Positions 7,220 through 16,752 are shown, counted from the first letter of the stretch. The stretch: 64,000 nucleotides of DNA from Streptomyces violaceorubidus (GCF_000717995.1 NZ_JODM01000023.1:1-64000), one strand, 5' to 3'. A program made the numbers and translations. The notes: generated by a model not told the origin, from the sequence alone.

Positions 7220-10200
7220 GTGGGACTCCTGGACCGGCTGCGGGGTCGTCGGGACGACGGCGAAGGAAACGGGAACGGGGGCGGGACCGCGGCATCCGCG
7301 GGCTCGTCCCCGAGGACGGGTGCGCCCGCGGACACCGGCCCGCGTCCGGCCCCGGGCGCGGGCGCAAGCGCGGTGCCCGCGCCCGGGCCCGCACCCGTGG
7401 CCGTCGCGGCCTGGACGGGCCTGCCGCCGATCCAGCGCGCCACGGGCGCGGACCGTACCGGCGTGGCGGACTCCGCCTTCGGCGGTCGCCTTCCGACCTG
7501 GCAGGACCCGTCGTTCACCCGGGCGCCGTCCCCGGCGGTACTCGACCCGGCGGCCGGCGACAGCCTGCTGTCCGGCGCCTTCGGCACCCCGGCCCGCCAG
7601 CCGTCGTCCACGCCCCTGTCCCGCCCGGTGGGCACACCGCCGGTCCAGCGGATGCCGGTCGCGCCGCTGCGCGCGATACCGGCGGACGCACCAACCCCGG
7701 CCAAGGCACCGACCGCGCCCACGGGTTCCGCCCCGAGGGCGCGCGGTGGTGTGCCGGGTACGTCGGCTCCCAGGCCGGCGGCGGTCCCGGCGGCGACCAC
7801 GCCGTCGGGCACACCCGCGACCGCGCCGGTCCAGCGGGCGCGGTCCGCCGGGACGGCGCCGTCCCCCGGGTCCGCGAGCGCACCGGCCCAGGCCCTCCGC
7901 GGGGTCCGGGTGACCCCGGTACCCACACCGCCCGCCGCCCCGCTTCCGCGGCAGTCGCTGACCAGGGCCCCGTCCGGATCACCGGCCGTGCAGCGCCGGG
8001 CGTTGCCGGCGAGCCGCCGGACCACCGGACCGGCCCCGGCGTCCTCCGGCACGGCACCCTCGTCGGCGGACGCCGACCGAGCGGACCCCGGCCCCGCCCC
8101 GGCCCACGGCTCCGTCACCCCGGCGCCCGCACCGACCGGTGCACCCGTCCAGCGGGCGGTCCCCGCGCCCCCGACCGCACCGGCCCCGGGCACGTCCGAT
8201 GCCCCCACGGCACCGACTGCCCCGGTACGGCGGCCCGGCGGCGGCAATCCCCCGGCCTCCGCACGGCCGACCCCGGCACCGACGGGCAGCGGCGCCGCCT
8301 CCGGCCCACCGCCGGTCCAGCGCACCGCCGCACAACCGGTCGGCCCCGCGACGGACACCCCGGCACGACCCACCACCCCGCAGCCCAGCGGCAACCCGGC
8401 AGCCACCGCACCGCCCGTCCAGCGGGCCACAGCCCGACCCTCCGGCTCCCCGGCACGGCCCGACAGCGGCGCCGCGTCCGGCCCACCGCCGGTCCAGCGC
8501 ACCGCCGCACAACCGGCCGACCCCGCGACGGACGCCCCGGCACGACCCGCCGCCCCTCAGCCCAACGGCAACCCGGCAGCCACCACCCCGACGGGCAGCG
8601 GCACCCCGCCCACCGCCCCGCCCGTCCAGCGGGCCACCGCCCGACCGTCCGGCTCCCCGGCACGGCCCGACAGCGGCACCGCGGCGGACGCCCCGGTACG
8701 GCCGACCGTCCCCGTGCCACCCGGCAGCGGCAACCCGGCAGTCACCGCACCGGACAGCGGCGCCACGCCCACCGCCCCGACACCAGTCCAGCGCGCCGCC
8801 GCCCAGCCGTCCGGCGGCAGCAACCCGCCGCCCCCCGCACCGCCGACCGCCGCACCGCAGGCCCCCGCACCCAAGGGCAACGGCACCGCGTCCGGCACAC
8901 CGCCCGTCCAGCGCACCGCCACCCAGCCGTCCGGTGCCGCGCCCGCCAACGCTCCGGGCAACGCCCCCGCGTCCGCCGCCCCGGCACCTCGGCCCGCCGT
9001 ACGTCCCGGCGACGGCCCGGCGTCCGCACCGGCGGGCAGCGGCGCCACGGCCTCGTCGCCGCCGGTGCAGCGTGCCGTGCGCCGCACGGACGGCGGCACG
9101 ACTCCCCCGGCGGACAACGGCGCACCCGCCTCCCGGCGAGCCGCCGCGCCGCCCGACCGCACCGCCCCCGCCGACGACCGCCGGACCGGTTCGCCCGGGA
9201 CCACGTCGACCGGCGCCCCGGTGCAACGGGCCGTTCCCCAGCCGGAGTCGGGGTCCGACGCCCCCGTGCGGCCGGTCACACCCGCGTCCGGCACCACCAC
9301 CTCCGAGGCGGCTCGGGGCGAGACCCCGGTACACCGGGCGGAGTCCCGGCCCGCCGCCCGGCCGACGGCAGGAACCGGCACCAGCACCGGCACCCCGCCC
9401 ACCAGCGGTACAGCGGCACCGTCGCCCGCACCGTCGGCAGGGGCACCTCCCGTCGGTCCCCCGGTCCAGCGGGCCGTGTCACCGGCCGACGCCCGCACCG
9501 CCCAGCCCCCGGCCCGGATCGCCCCGGCCCCGGAGCGCGGCGGCGACCCCGCGGCACCGACCACCGCCCGCCCCTCCGTGACCGCACCCGGTGTCCCCGC
9601 GACCCCGGACGGCCTGCCCCCGGTCCAGCGCCGGGCGTCGGCCACGGCCCAGCCGTCGCTCCCCGTGCAGCCGCCCTCGGCTCAACCCGACGGCTCCGCA
9701 CGACCGCCGGTCCAGCGGGCACCGGAGCACCGGACCGGCGGCACGATCGCGCCCTCCGCCACCCCCACGGCACCGTCGGCGCACACGGCACCGGCCGATT
9801 CGCGCCCGGCGCCCACTCCCGCCGTACCCCTGTCCCGGCCGGAGACCGGCAGGACGGCCACCCCGGCGACCCCCGTGCAGCGCAGCGCGGCACGGCGTCC
9901 GGGGCTCGGCGCGCCCACCTCGTCCGGCCCCGTCGGCGCCGTACGCCCGACCGGGACACCGGCCCCGACAGCGGCACCGGCGGCCCCATCACCGGCACCA
10001 GCACCAGCACCAGCACCAGCACCAGCACCAGCGGCACAGTCACCGGCGTCCACCGCCGCCGCCCCGGCGGGACCGGCCGGGGCGCCCGCGCGTCGTTCTC
10101 CGCTCGGCGCGCCCCTCTCCGCACCCCCGACCGACACCACGTCGCTCACCACCAACCGGTCCCCGGCGCCGATGCCGGTGTCCTCCGCGACCGAGAGCCG

Positions 10201-11122
10201 CACGCCCCCGCCCGTCCAGCGGGCCACCGCCCAGACTCTCCCGCCCGCGGCACCGCCCCTCGCGGCCACCACCACCGCCCTGCCCGCGGCACCGCCCTTC
10301 ACGGCCACCACCACGGCCGACGCCCTGCCCGTCGCACCGCCCTTCGCGGCCCTGGCCACCCCCGCGGCACCCCCCTTCGCGGACACGGCCACGCCCGCCG
10401 CACCCCCCTTCGCGTCCCCCCCGACGCCCCCGACGCCCCCGGCGGCGCCGCACCTCACGCCTCCGCCGCTGCCCGGTGGCGGCGGGCCCACGCCCCCCGT
10501 CGTCCAGCGCGCGTCCGCCCGGGCCGTACCCCTGCGCAAGCCCGCCTCCCGCGGCACCGGCACCGTCGGAGCCCCGCTCCCGGTCGCCCCGCTCACACCG
10601 CCCCGGCCGTCGGCCGCCGGACCCGCGCTGCCCGTCGCCACGCCGGCGGCGCCCGCGCCGTCGCCCGCGGACATCCCGCCGGACACCTTCGCCCCGTCCG
10701 GCGCCCCCTCCGGCGCGGTGTCCGGCGCCGCGTCCGGCGACACACCGCCGGTCCAGCGGTTCTTCCGCCGTTCCCACCGCGCCGGACGCACCACCGCAGC
10801 CCTGGCCTCGCACACGGCCGCCACCGTGCTCGACAACCTGACCCGGCTGCACACCCCCTCGTCCCGGCCGGGCCCGAACGAACCGCCGCCCCCGTACAGC
10901 GACCCCCCGCCCCCGTACGAGGCGGGCGGCGGCGCACGGCCGCCCGAGGAGCCCCCGCCCGGGTACACGGCGGTCCCCGAGGGCGGGTTCGACCCGCGTG
11001 AACTCACCGACTTCCAGCTCGACGAACTGGTGCACCGGATCATCGGCCGCGTCACCCGTCTCGTCCGCACCGAACTGCGCATGGACCGCGAACGGATCGG
11101 CAGACTGCGCGACCCGCGCTGA
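7220..11122 (+). CDS. 1300-residue disordered Pro/Ala-rich CIS protein with about 20 PVQR motifs
   Basis: Starts at GTG 7220 (GLLDRLRGRRDD) and is almost wholly Pro/Ala/Thr/Gly, so it is predicted to be disordered. The tetrapeptide P-V-Q-R, usually followed by A or T, recurs about 20 times from residue 74 to 1180 at irregular spacing. It echoes the VQR motifs in the DUF4157 and coiled-coil proteins upstream. At the C-terminus, PPPYSDPPPPYEAGG precedes an amphipathic helix (DFQLDELVHRIIGRVTRLV, then RTELRMDRERIGRLRD), the only part that looks folded. Internal DNA includes six ACCAGC hexamer repeats (9997-10032). It sits between the chaperone-like genes and the second tube gene. It could be a cargo-recruitment or scaffold protein, or a diverged tape measure. 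No enzymatic domain is visible. Confidence 0.85.
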   Translation: MGLLDRLRGRRDDGEGNGNGGGTAASAGSSPRTGAPADTGPRPAPGAGASAVPAPGPAPVAVAAWTGLPPIQRATGADRTGVADSAFGGRLPTWQDPSFTRAPSPAVLDPAAGDSLLSGAFGTPARQPSSTPLSRPVGTPPVQRMPVAPLRAIPADAPTPAKAPTAPTGSAPRARGGVPGTSAPRPAAVPAATTPSGTPATAPVQRARSAGTAPSPGSASAPAQALRGVRVTPVPTPPAAPLPRQSLTRAPSGSPAVQRRALPASRRTTGPAPASSGTAPSSADADRADPGPAPAHGSVTPAPAPTGAPVQRAVPAPPTAPAPGTSDAPTAPTAPVRRPGGGNPPASARPTPAPTGSGAASGPPPVQRTAAQPVGPATDTPARPTTPQPSGNPAATAPPVQRATARPSGSPARPDSGAASGPPPVQRTAAQPADPATDAPARPAAPQPNGNPAATTPTGSGTPPTAPPVQRATARPSGSPARPDSGTAADAPVRPTVPVPPGSGNPAVTAPDSGATPTAPTPVQRAAAQPSGGSNPPPPAPPTAAPQAPAPKGNGTASGTPPVQRTATQPSGAAPANAPGNAPASAAPAPRPAVRPGDGPASAPAGSGATASSPPVQRAVRRTDGGTTPPADNGAPASRRAAAPPDRTAPADDRRTGSPGTTSTGAPVQRAVPQPESGSDAPVRPVTPASGTTTSEAARGETPVHRAESRPAARPTAGTGTSTGTPPTSGTAAPSPAPSAGAPPVGPPVQRAVSPADARTAQPPARIAPAPERGGDPAAPTTARPSVTAPGVPATPDGLPPVQRRASATAQPSLPVQPPSAQPDGSARPPVQRAPEHRTGGTIAPSATPTAPSAHTAPADSRPAPTPAVPLSRPETGRTATPATPVQRSAARRPGLGAPTSSGPVGAVRPTGTPAPTAAPAAPSPAPAPAPAPAPAPAAQSPASTAAAPAGPAGAPARRSPLGAPLSAPPTDTTSLTTNRSPAPMPVSSATESRTPPPVQRATAQTLPPAAPPLAATTTALPAAPPFTATTTADALPVAPPFAALATPAAPPFADTATPAAPPFASPPTPPTPPAAPHLTPPPLPGGGGPTPPVVQRASARAVPLRKPASRGTGTVGAPLPVAPLTPPRPSAAGPALPVATPAAPAPSPADIPPDTFAPSGAPSGAVSGAASGDTPPVQRFFRRSHRAGRTTAALASHTAATVLDNLTRLHTPSSRPGPNEPPPPYSDPPPPYEAGGGARPPEEPPPGYTAVPEGGFDPRELTDFQLDELVHRIIGRVTRLVRTELRMDRERIGRLRDPR
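9997..10032. repeat. ACCAGC hexanucleotide tandem repeat (6 copies)
   Basis: Six uninterrupted in-frame ACCAGC units inside the 1300-residue gene encode an Ala-Pro run. The perfect repeat is liable to slippage, so repeat number may vary between strains without changing the frame. Confidence 0.9.
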
Positions 11123-11223
11123 CCGGACCGCACCGGCTCCGCCGGACGCCGGACGCCGGACGCCGGACCGCCCGAGGGCACGCCCGCCCGCCACCGTTCC
11201 CCGACAAGAAAGGTCGACCCCCG
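11123..11223. other. Short spacer within CIS operon with GCCGGACGC repeats
   Basis: A 101-bp spacer between the disordered protein gene and the second tube gene. It contains three overlapping GCCGGACGC units around 11146-11168 and ends in the GAAAGG ribosome-binding site of the tube gene. No terminator is obvious, so co-transcription is expected. Confidence 0.5.
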
Positions 11224-11646
11224 ATGACCCGTAAGGACCCGGGCTCTTCCATCTGGTTCAGCCTCGCCATCGACGGCGAGAGCCTCGGCTACTTCAACGG
11301 GTGCGAGGGCCTGTCGACCCAGGTGGAGGTGGAACAGCGCCAGGAGGGCGGCAACAACGGCTTCGTCTGGCAGCTGCCCACCCGCGTCACCTACTCCAAC
11401 ATCCGGCTGACCCGCCCCCTCACCCCGGACACGGCGAAGGTCGCCAAGTGGATCTCCTCCGTGCAGACCGGCATCAAGCGGCCCACCGCGCAGATCTCCG
11501 CCCTGCGCGCGGACGGCTCGCTGGTCGCCCGCTGGGGGCTGATCGACGTCCTGCCCGTCAGCTGGCAGGGACCGAGCCTCGACCCCGGCAGCGCGGCCGT
11601 GGCCAACGAGGTCCTGGAGATCGCCCACCACGGGTTCACGGACTGA
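11224..11646 (+). CDS. CIS inner tube protein 2 (gp19-like)
   Basis: A 140-residue gp19-like tail tube protein beginning MTRKDPGSSIWFSLAIDGE. Family features are the GYFNGCEGLSTQVEVEQRQE region, the YSNIRLTRPLTPDTAKVAKW stretch and a C-terminus ending NEVLEIAHHGF. It diverges strongly from the first tube protein (6079). Its place directly before the LysM hub gene matches Afp5-type tube initiators, which sit between the spike hub and the bulk tube. The GAAAGG ribosome-binding site lies about 10 bases upstream of the ATG. Confidence 0.9.
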   Translation: MTRKDPGSSIWFSLAIDGESLGYFNGCEGLSTQVEVEQRQEGGNNGFVWQLPTRVTYSNIRLTRPLTPDTAKVAKWISSVQTGIKRPTAQISALRADGSLVARWGLIDVLPVSWQGPSLDPGSAAVANEVLEIAHHGFTD

Positions 11647-11674
11647 CGGCGCCGCAGGACAGAGAGGAAGATCC

Positions 11675-12397
11675 ATGGCCAAGAGCAGCAAGGGCGCCGG
11701 CAAGAGCCTCGTACGCGCCAACCTCGCCATCCACGAGCCGCCCACCGGCGACTCCACCTCGCCCGGCGGGCTGATCAGGCGGTTCCCCTTCGAGTTCAAC
11801 CCGGCGCAGCTGGCGATCAGTCAGCGCGCGCAGTGGAAGGCGACCCCGACGGCGGCCGTGCGGAAGGCCGCGAAGCCGCAGTTCATGGGTGCCGAGCCGC
11901 GGGAGATGACCCTGGAGATCTTCCTGGACTCCTCGATGAAGCCCGACGGCGACACCGTGATGAAGAAGGTCGACTCGCTGCTGATCTGCTGCGAGGTCAC
12001 CGACAAGAGCCTGGCCGCCGAACAGCCCTCCCCGCCCTGGGTGATCTTCGAGTGGGGGTCGTTCTCCACGGCCCGCTTCAACGCCTACGTCTCGTCCATC
12101 GAGACCCAGTACACGCTCTTCGGCACCACCGGCGTCCCCATCCGCGCCACCTGCCGGATGGCCCTGGTGGAGATTCCCGGCCCCACCCCGAACCAGAACC
12201 CGACCTCCGGCGCCCTCACCGCCCAGCGCGTGCACCGGGTCGTCGCGGGGGACTCGCTCCAGTCGCTGGCCTGGAGCGAGTACGGCAGCGCCAACGCGTG
12301 GCGGGTGATCGCCGAGGCCAACGGCATCGACGACCCGTCCCGTCTGCCGACCGGTACCGAACTCATCCTGCCGGCCACCGAGGAGGTGCCTCGCTGA
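11675..12397 (+). CDS. cis7: LysM-domain CIS hub/adaptor protein
   Basis: A 240-residue protein, equivalent to Afp7. The N-terminal ~170 residues contain a tail-hub region (RRFPFEFNPAQLAISQRAQW), and the C-terminus carries a LysM domain (HRVVAGDSLQSLAWSEYGSA to LPTGTELILPA, about 190-235). In Afp-like particles this protein binds the spike/hub and baseplate rather than external peptidoglycan. The GAGAGGAAG ribosome-binding site is strong. Its stop overlaps the spike start by one base (TGATG), indicating translational coupling. Confidence 0.92.
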   Translation: MAKSSKGAGKSLVRANLAIHEPPTGDSTSPGGLIRRFPFEFNPAQLAISQRAQWKATPTAAVRKAAKPQFMGAEPREMTLEIFLDSSMKPDGDTVMKKVDSLLICCEVTDKSLAAEQPSPPWVIFEWGSFSTARFNAYVSSIETQYTLFGTTGVPIRATCRMALVEIPGPTPNQNPTSGALTAQRVHRVVAGDSLQSLAWSEYGSANAWRVIAEANGIDDPSRLPTGTELILPATEEVPR

Positions 12398-14307
12398 TGG
12401 TGCGTCCCTCCTTCTCCAGCATCGTCGAGGTGAAGATCGGCGGGGCGAAGCTGCCCGACACCATCGCCCCGATGCTCACCGACGGCTGGGTCGACCAGGG
12501 CGTCAACGTGCCGGCGGCGTTCCGGCTCACCTTCCGCGACCCCTACCACCGCCTCCTCGGCAAGCTGAACGTGCAGTTCGGCACCAAGGTCGTCATCACG
12601 CCGATCGCGGACGGGCACGGCAAGGGCAATCCGCTGCTGACCGGCGAGGTCACCGGGCTGGAGACCGACTACGACGGCACCGGCAGCTTCACCGTCATCC
12701 GGGGTTACGACTACGGTCACCGGTTGATGCGCCAGCGCCGGGTGGCCGCGTACCGCAACCAGAAGGCCTCCGACATCGCCCGCAAGCTCGTGGCCATGGA
12801 CGGCGTCTCCATCGGCCGTATCCAGGCGACCAAGGGGACCTACGGGTTCATCTCCCAGTCCAACGTCACCGACTGGGACTTCCTCGCCCGGCTCGCCGAC
12901 GAGAACAAGATGATCATGTACCTGGACTCCCAGGGGAAGTTCCGGTTCGTCACGCCGAAGCCGTCGGCCGGCGCGCCCTCGCCGAACACGGACGGCGACA
13001 AGAGCACCTTCGTGCTCCAGGCCGGCCACGACATCCTGCGGCTGCGGGCCGCCGTCACCGCCGCCGACCAGATCGGCAAGGTCGAGTCGCGCGGCTGGAA
13101 CGTCACCACCAAGAAGAAGATCACCGAGACCGCCCCGGCCACCACCGACCCCGGCATCAGCATCAAGTGGACGCCCGGCACGGCCGCCGGAAAGTTCAAG
13201 CCCGGCAAACTCGTCGAGACGGCCAACCCCTACGACAAGCAGGACGAGGTCCAGAACGCCGCGAAGGCCCTCGCCGCCGACGTCACCGCCTCCTTCGCCG
13301 AGCTGGAAGTCGCCGCCAACGGCCACCCCGACCTGCGGCCCGGCGTCCCCGTCGCCCTCGCCGACGTCGGCACGCCCTTCGAGGGCAAGTACACCGTCAC
13401 CTCGGTACGCCACCACTTCGGCGACGGCGTCGCCTACGAGTCCTGGATCACCGTCAGCGGACGCCAGTGGCGTTCCCTGTACGGGCTCGCCTCGGGCGGC
13501 AGCGGCGGCACGGACCCGGCGAGCGCCACCCGGCTGCCCAGCGTCGCCAACGCCATCGTCACCGACGTACAGGACCCCCTCAAGCAGGGCAGGGTCAAGC
13601 TGCAGTTCCCGTGGCTGGACGACACCTACGTCAGCGACTGGGCGCGCAGCGTCCAGATGGGCGGCGTGGCGGGCGGCGGCGTCTTCCCCATGGACGTCGG
13701 CGACGAGGTCCTGGTGGCCTTCGACCGGGGGGCGCTGGACCACCCGTTCGTCATCGGCGGTCTCTACAACGGCCGGGACGTGCCGACCAAGAGCGACGTC
13801 CCCCTGCACGACGGCCTGAAGAAGAAGGCCGTGCGGCACACCCTGTCCGACCGGCAGGGCAACCGGGTCGACCTGCTCAGCCAGCGCACCGGCGGGCGCA
13901 AGCAGGGGGTCCGGATCGCCAGCGGCAACGACCGGCTGGTCATCAACCTCGACCGCACCAAGACCGAGATCACCGTCGACAGCAAGGGCTCCGTCAGCAT
14001 CACCGGCAGCCGCTCGGTGTCGGTGGAGGCGGGCGGCGACCTGTCGCTCAGCGCCGGACGCGCCCTCACCATCAAGAGCGGCGGCCCGATCAGCATGCGC
14101 AGCGGGAGCGTGATCGGGGTCAACGCGGGCGGCGCGCTGAACCTGGGGGCGGGCGGCGCCGCGACGCTGAGCGCCGGGGCCGCGACGACCATCTCCGGCA
14201 CCGTCAACGTGCAGATCAACTCCGTCATGACGCGGATCATCGGCGCGAACTTCGAGGTCAAGACGCCCCTCTTCAAGGTCGCGACCGTCCCCGTGCCGGG
14301 TCTGTGA
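12397..14307 (+). CDS. cis8: VgrG-type spike/hub protein
   Basis: A 636-residue protein whose ATG overlaps the LysM gene stop. The N-terminal half (about 1-370) is a GpD/gp27-like hub. Next is a gp5-type OB fold (about 385-470), with the hallmark VTDVQDPLKQGRVKLQFPW and HPFVIGGLYNG. The C-terminus (about 540-636) is a run of Gly/Ser/Val repeats (SKGSVSITGSRSVSVEAGGD) that will form the triple-stranded beta spike. It trimerises at the tip of the tube. No separate PAAR tip gene follows, so the repeat region may form the point itself. Length is typical of eCIS VgrG-like proteins (about 600-700). Confidence 0.95.
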   Translation: MVRPSFSSIVEVKIGGAKLPDTIAPMLTDGWVDQGVNVPAAFRLTFRDPYHRLLGKLNVQFGTKVVITPIADGHGKGNPLLTGEVTGLETDYDGTGSFTVIRGYDYGHRLMRQRRVAAYRNQKASDIARKLVAMDGVSIGRIQATKGTYGFISQSNVTDWDFLARLADENKMIMYLDSQGKFRFVTPKPSAGAPSPNTDGDKSTFVLQAGHDILRLRAAVTAADQIGKVESRGWNVTTKKKITETAPATTDPGISIKWTPGTAAGKFKPGKLVETANPYDKQDEVQNAAKALAADVTASFAELEVAANGHPDLRPGVPVALADVGTPFEGKYTVTSVRHHFGDGVAYESWITVSGRQWRSLYGLASGGSGGTDPASATRLPSVANAIVTDVQDPLKQGRVKLQFPWLDDTYVSDWARSVQMGGVAGGGVFPMDVGDEVLVAFDRGALDHPFVIGGLYNGRDVPTKSDVPLHDGLKKKAVRHTLSDRQGNRVDLLSQRTGGRKQGVRIASGNDRLVINLDRTKTEITVDSKGSVSITGSRSVSVEAGGDLSLSAGRALTIKSGGPISMRSGSVIGVNAGGALNLGAGGAATLSAGAATTISGTVNVQINSVMTRIIGANFEVKTPLFKVATVPVPGL

Positions 14308-14341
14308 CACAGCGTTTCCGAGGAAGGCAGGTTGCTCTCTG

Positions 14342-14794
14342 ATGGCCGAACAGTTCGTCGGCTCCGGCTGGTCGTTCCCGCTGCGCATCGGGCCCACCGG
14401 CGGGATCGCCCTCGTCAGCGGCGAGCAGGAGGTGGAGGAGGCCATGCGGCTCATCCTCGCCACCGCGCCCGGGGAGCGCCCGATGCGCCCCGAGTTCGGC
14501 TGCGCCATCCACGACCTCGTCTTCGCGCCCGTCAACGAGCAGACGGCGGGCCGGATCCAGCACGAGGTGTATGTCACCCTGGACCGCTGGGAACCGCGCA
14601 TCGAGGTCCACGACGTCGACGTCACCACCGGCGAGGACCAGAACGTCCTCTTCATCGACGTCCGTTACTCGATCCGCGGCACCAACAACCCGCGCAGCCT
14701 CGTCTTCCCGTTCTACGTCATCCCCTCCCACGACGAGCCCGACCTCCCCGACGCTCCGGCCGGTCTCCCGGGCTCTCCCGAAAGCGACCGCTGA
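14342..14794 (+). CDS. cis9: gp25-like baseplate wedge protein
   Basis: A 150-residue GPW/gp25 family protein. Characteristic features are the GWSFPLRIGPTGGIAL N-terminus, the EVEEAMRLILATAPGERPM segment carrying the conserved Arg-Pro-Glu-Phe-Gly (MRPEFGCAIHDLVFAP), and a DVRYSIRGTNNPRSLVFPFY end. It links sheath and baseplate and nucleates sheath assembly, as T4 gp25 does. A GAGGAAGG ribosome-binding site precedes the ATG. The stop overlaps the baseplate J start (TGATG). Confidence 0.95.
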   Translation: MAEQFVGSGWSFPLRIGPTGGIALVSGEQEVEEAMRLILATAPGERPMRPEFGCAIHDLVFAPVNEQTAGRIQHEVYVTLDRWEPRIEVHDVDVTTGEDQNVLFIDVRYSIRGTNNPRSLVFPFYVIPSHDEPDLPDAPAGLPGSPESDR

Positions 14795-16752
14795 TGCCCC
14801 TGCCCTCTCCCAACCTCGACGACCGCCGCTTCCAGCAGTTCGTCGACGATGCCAAGCGCTACATCCAGCAGCGCGCCCCGGAGTGGACCGACCACAACGT
14901 CTCGGACCCCGGCGTCACGCTCGTCGAGACGGTGGCCCACATGGCCGACCAGATCGTCTACCGGCTCAACCGGGTCCCGGACAAGAACCACCTGGCCTTC
15001 CTGGACCTGGTCGGCATCACGCTGTTCCCGCCGTCGGCCGCGCGCACGGACGTCACCTTCTGGCTCTCCGCGCCGCAGGAGGACACGATCCTCGTCCCGG
15101 TCGGCACCGAGGTCGCCACCCTGCGCACCGAACGCGACGAGGCCGTCGTGTTCGCCACCGAGCACGACCTGCGCATCGTCCCGTGCGCGATGGGCCGCCT
15201 GGTGACGCAGGTCCGCGGCGAGGCCGTCAGCGACCGCACCACGGACCTCGCCGAGAGCAAGGACGTGCTGTGCTTCGCCGAGGCGCCGGGCCCCGGCGAC
15301 TGCATGCTCATCGGCCTCACCGCCGCCGTTCCGGACTGCGCGCTGGCCCTCGAACTCGACAGCCGCGTCGACGGCGTCGGTGTCGACCCGCGCCAGCCGC
15401 CGCTGGCCTGGGAGGCGTGGACCGAGGACGGCTGGCAGTCCTGCGAGGTCGACCGCGACGGCACCGGTGGTCTCAACCGCCCCGGCGACGTCGTGCTTCA
15501 CATACCCGGCGGGCACGTCCTGTCCCGCAACGGCGGCCACGAGGCGGGCTGGATCCGCTGCCGGGTGACCGAACCGCTGAGCGGCCAGCCCTTCTACACC
15601 ACCTCGCCGACCATCCGTTCCGCCGAGGCCTACACCATCGGCGGCACCACCGGCTCCGTCCACGCCGAGACCATCCTCGACGAACCCCTCGGCGAGTCCA
15701 CCGGCCTGCCCGGCCAGCGGCTGAGGCTGGAGCACGCCCCCGTCGTCGCCGGCGAACCCTCCGTCCTCCTCCAGACCGCCGCCGACGACGGCTGGCAGGA
15801 CTGGCAGGTCGTCCCGCACTTCTCCGGCTCCCACCCCGACGACCACCACATCACCGTCGACGCCACCACCGGCGAGATCGCCTTCGGCCCCGCCGTCCGC
15901 GAGGCCGACGGCACCCTGCGCCAGTACGGTGCCGTCCCGCCCAAGGGCGCCGTCATCCGCGCCCGCCGCTACCGCACCGGCGGGGGCAGGGCGGGCAACG
16001 TGGCCCGCGGCGCCGTCCAGGTGCTGCGCACCTCCATCCCGTACGTCTCCGAGGTGGTCAACCGCGAGGCCGCCCTCGGCGGCGTCGACGGCGAGACCAT
16101 CGAGGAGGCCAAGCTCCGGGCCCCCATCACCCTGCGCGCCCAGGAACGCGCCGTCACCCTGCGCGACTACGAGGAACTCGCCCGCCGCGCCGCCCCCGAG
16201 ACCGCCCGCATCACCTGCCTGGAGGGCGCGGAGAACGAGTACGGCGCCCACGCCGTCCGCGTCCTCGTCGTCCCCCAGGCCGTCCCGGACCCCGGCGGAC
16301 GCCTGCGCTTCGAGCAACTCGTCCCCGGTGACGCCCTCTTGAACCGCATCACCCGCCACCTCGACGAACGCCGCCTGATCGGCACCCGTCTCGCCGTCGG
16401 CCCGCCCTACTACCAGGGCGTCACCGTCGTCGCCACCGTCCACGCCTTCCGCGACGTCGACGCCGACCGCGTCCGCCGGCAGACCCACGACGCCCTCTAC
16501 CGCCACCTCGACCCGCTGACCGGCGGCGCCGACGGCAAGGGCTGGCCCTTCGGGCGTCCCGTGCAGACCGGTGAGCTCTTCGCCGTGCTCCAGCGCGTCC
16601 CCGGCGTCGAACTCGTCGACGAGGTCGTCCTGCACCCGGCCGACCCCCTCACCGGCAAGCGCGGCGACCCCACCAACCGCATCGACCTCGACGCCCCCGC
16701 CCTGGTCTTCTCCTACGACCACCGGGTCCGCGTGATCGGGGACGGCGCGTGA
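14794..16752 (+). CDS. cis11: Baseplate J-family assembly protein
   Basis: A 652-residue putative baseplate assembly protein (TIGR02243 / gpJ-like, Afp11 equivalent). The start MPLPSPNLDDRRFQQFVDDA is typical, as are YIQQRAPEWTDHNVSDPGVT and the long C-terminal baseplate J core (EAKLRAPITLRAQERAVTLR to RIDLDAPALVFSY). It forms the wedge that triggers sheath contraction. Its ATG overlaps the gp25 stop and its TGA overlaps the next GTG (GTGA), so translation is coupled. The order gp25–J–I with no intervening PAAR (Afp10) gene is a visible difference from Afp. Confidence 0.95.
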   Translation: MPLPSPNLDDRRFQQFVDDAKRYIQQRAPEWTDHNVSDPGVTLVETVAHMADQIVYRLNRVPDKNHLAFLDLVGITLFPPSAARTDVTFWLSAPQEDTILVPVGTEVATLRTERDEAVVFATEHDLRIVPCAMGRLVTQVRGEAVSDRTTDLAESKDVLCFAEAPGPGDCMLIGLTAAVPDCALALELDSRVDGVGVDPRQPPLAWEAWTEDGWQSCEVDRDGTGGLNRPGDVVLHIPGGHVLSRNGGHEAGWIRCRVTEPLSGQPFYTTSPTIRSAEAYTIGGTTGSVHAETILDEPLGESTGLPGQRLRLEHAPVVAGEPSVLLQTAADDGWQDWQVVPHFSGSHPDDHHITVDATTGEIAFGPAVREADGTLRQYGAVPPKGAVIRARRYRTGGGRAGNVARGAVQVLRTSIPYVSEVVNREAALGGVDGETIEEAKLRAPITLRAQERAVTLRDYEELARRAAPETARITCLEGAENEYGAHAVRVLVVPQAVPDPGGRLRFEQLVPGDALLNRITRHLDERRLIGTRLAVGPPYYQGVTVVATVHAFRDVDADRVRRQTHDALYRHLDPLTGGADGKGWPFGRPVQTGELFAVLQRVPGVELVDEVVLHPADPLTGKRGDPTNRIDLDAPALVFSYDHRVRVIGDGA

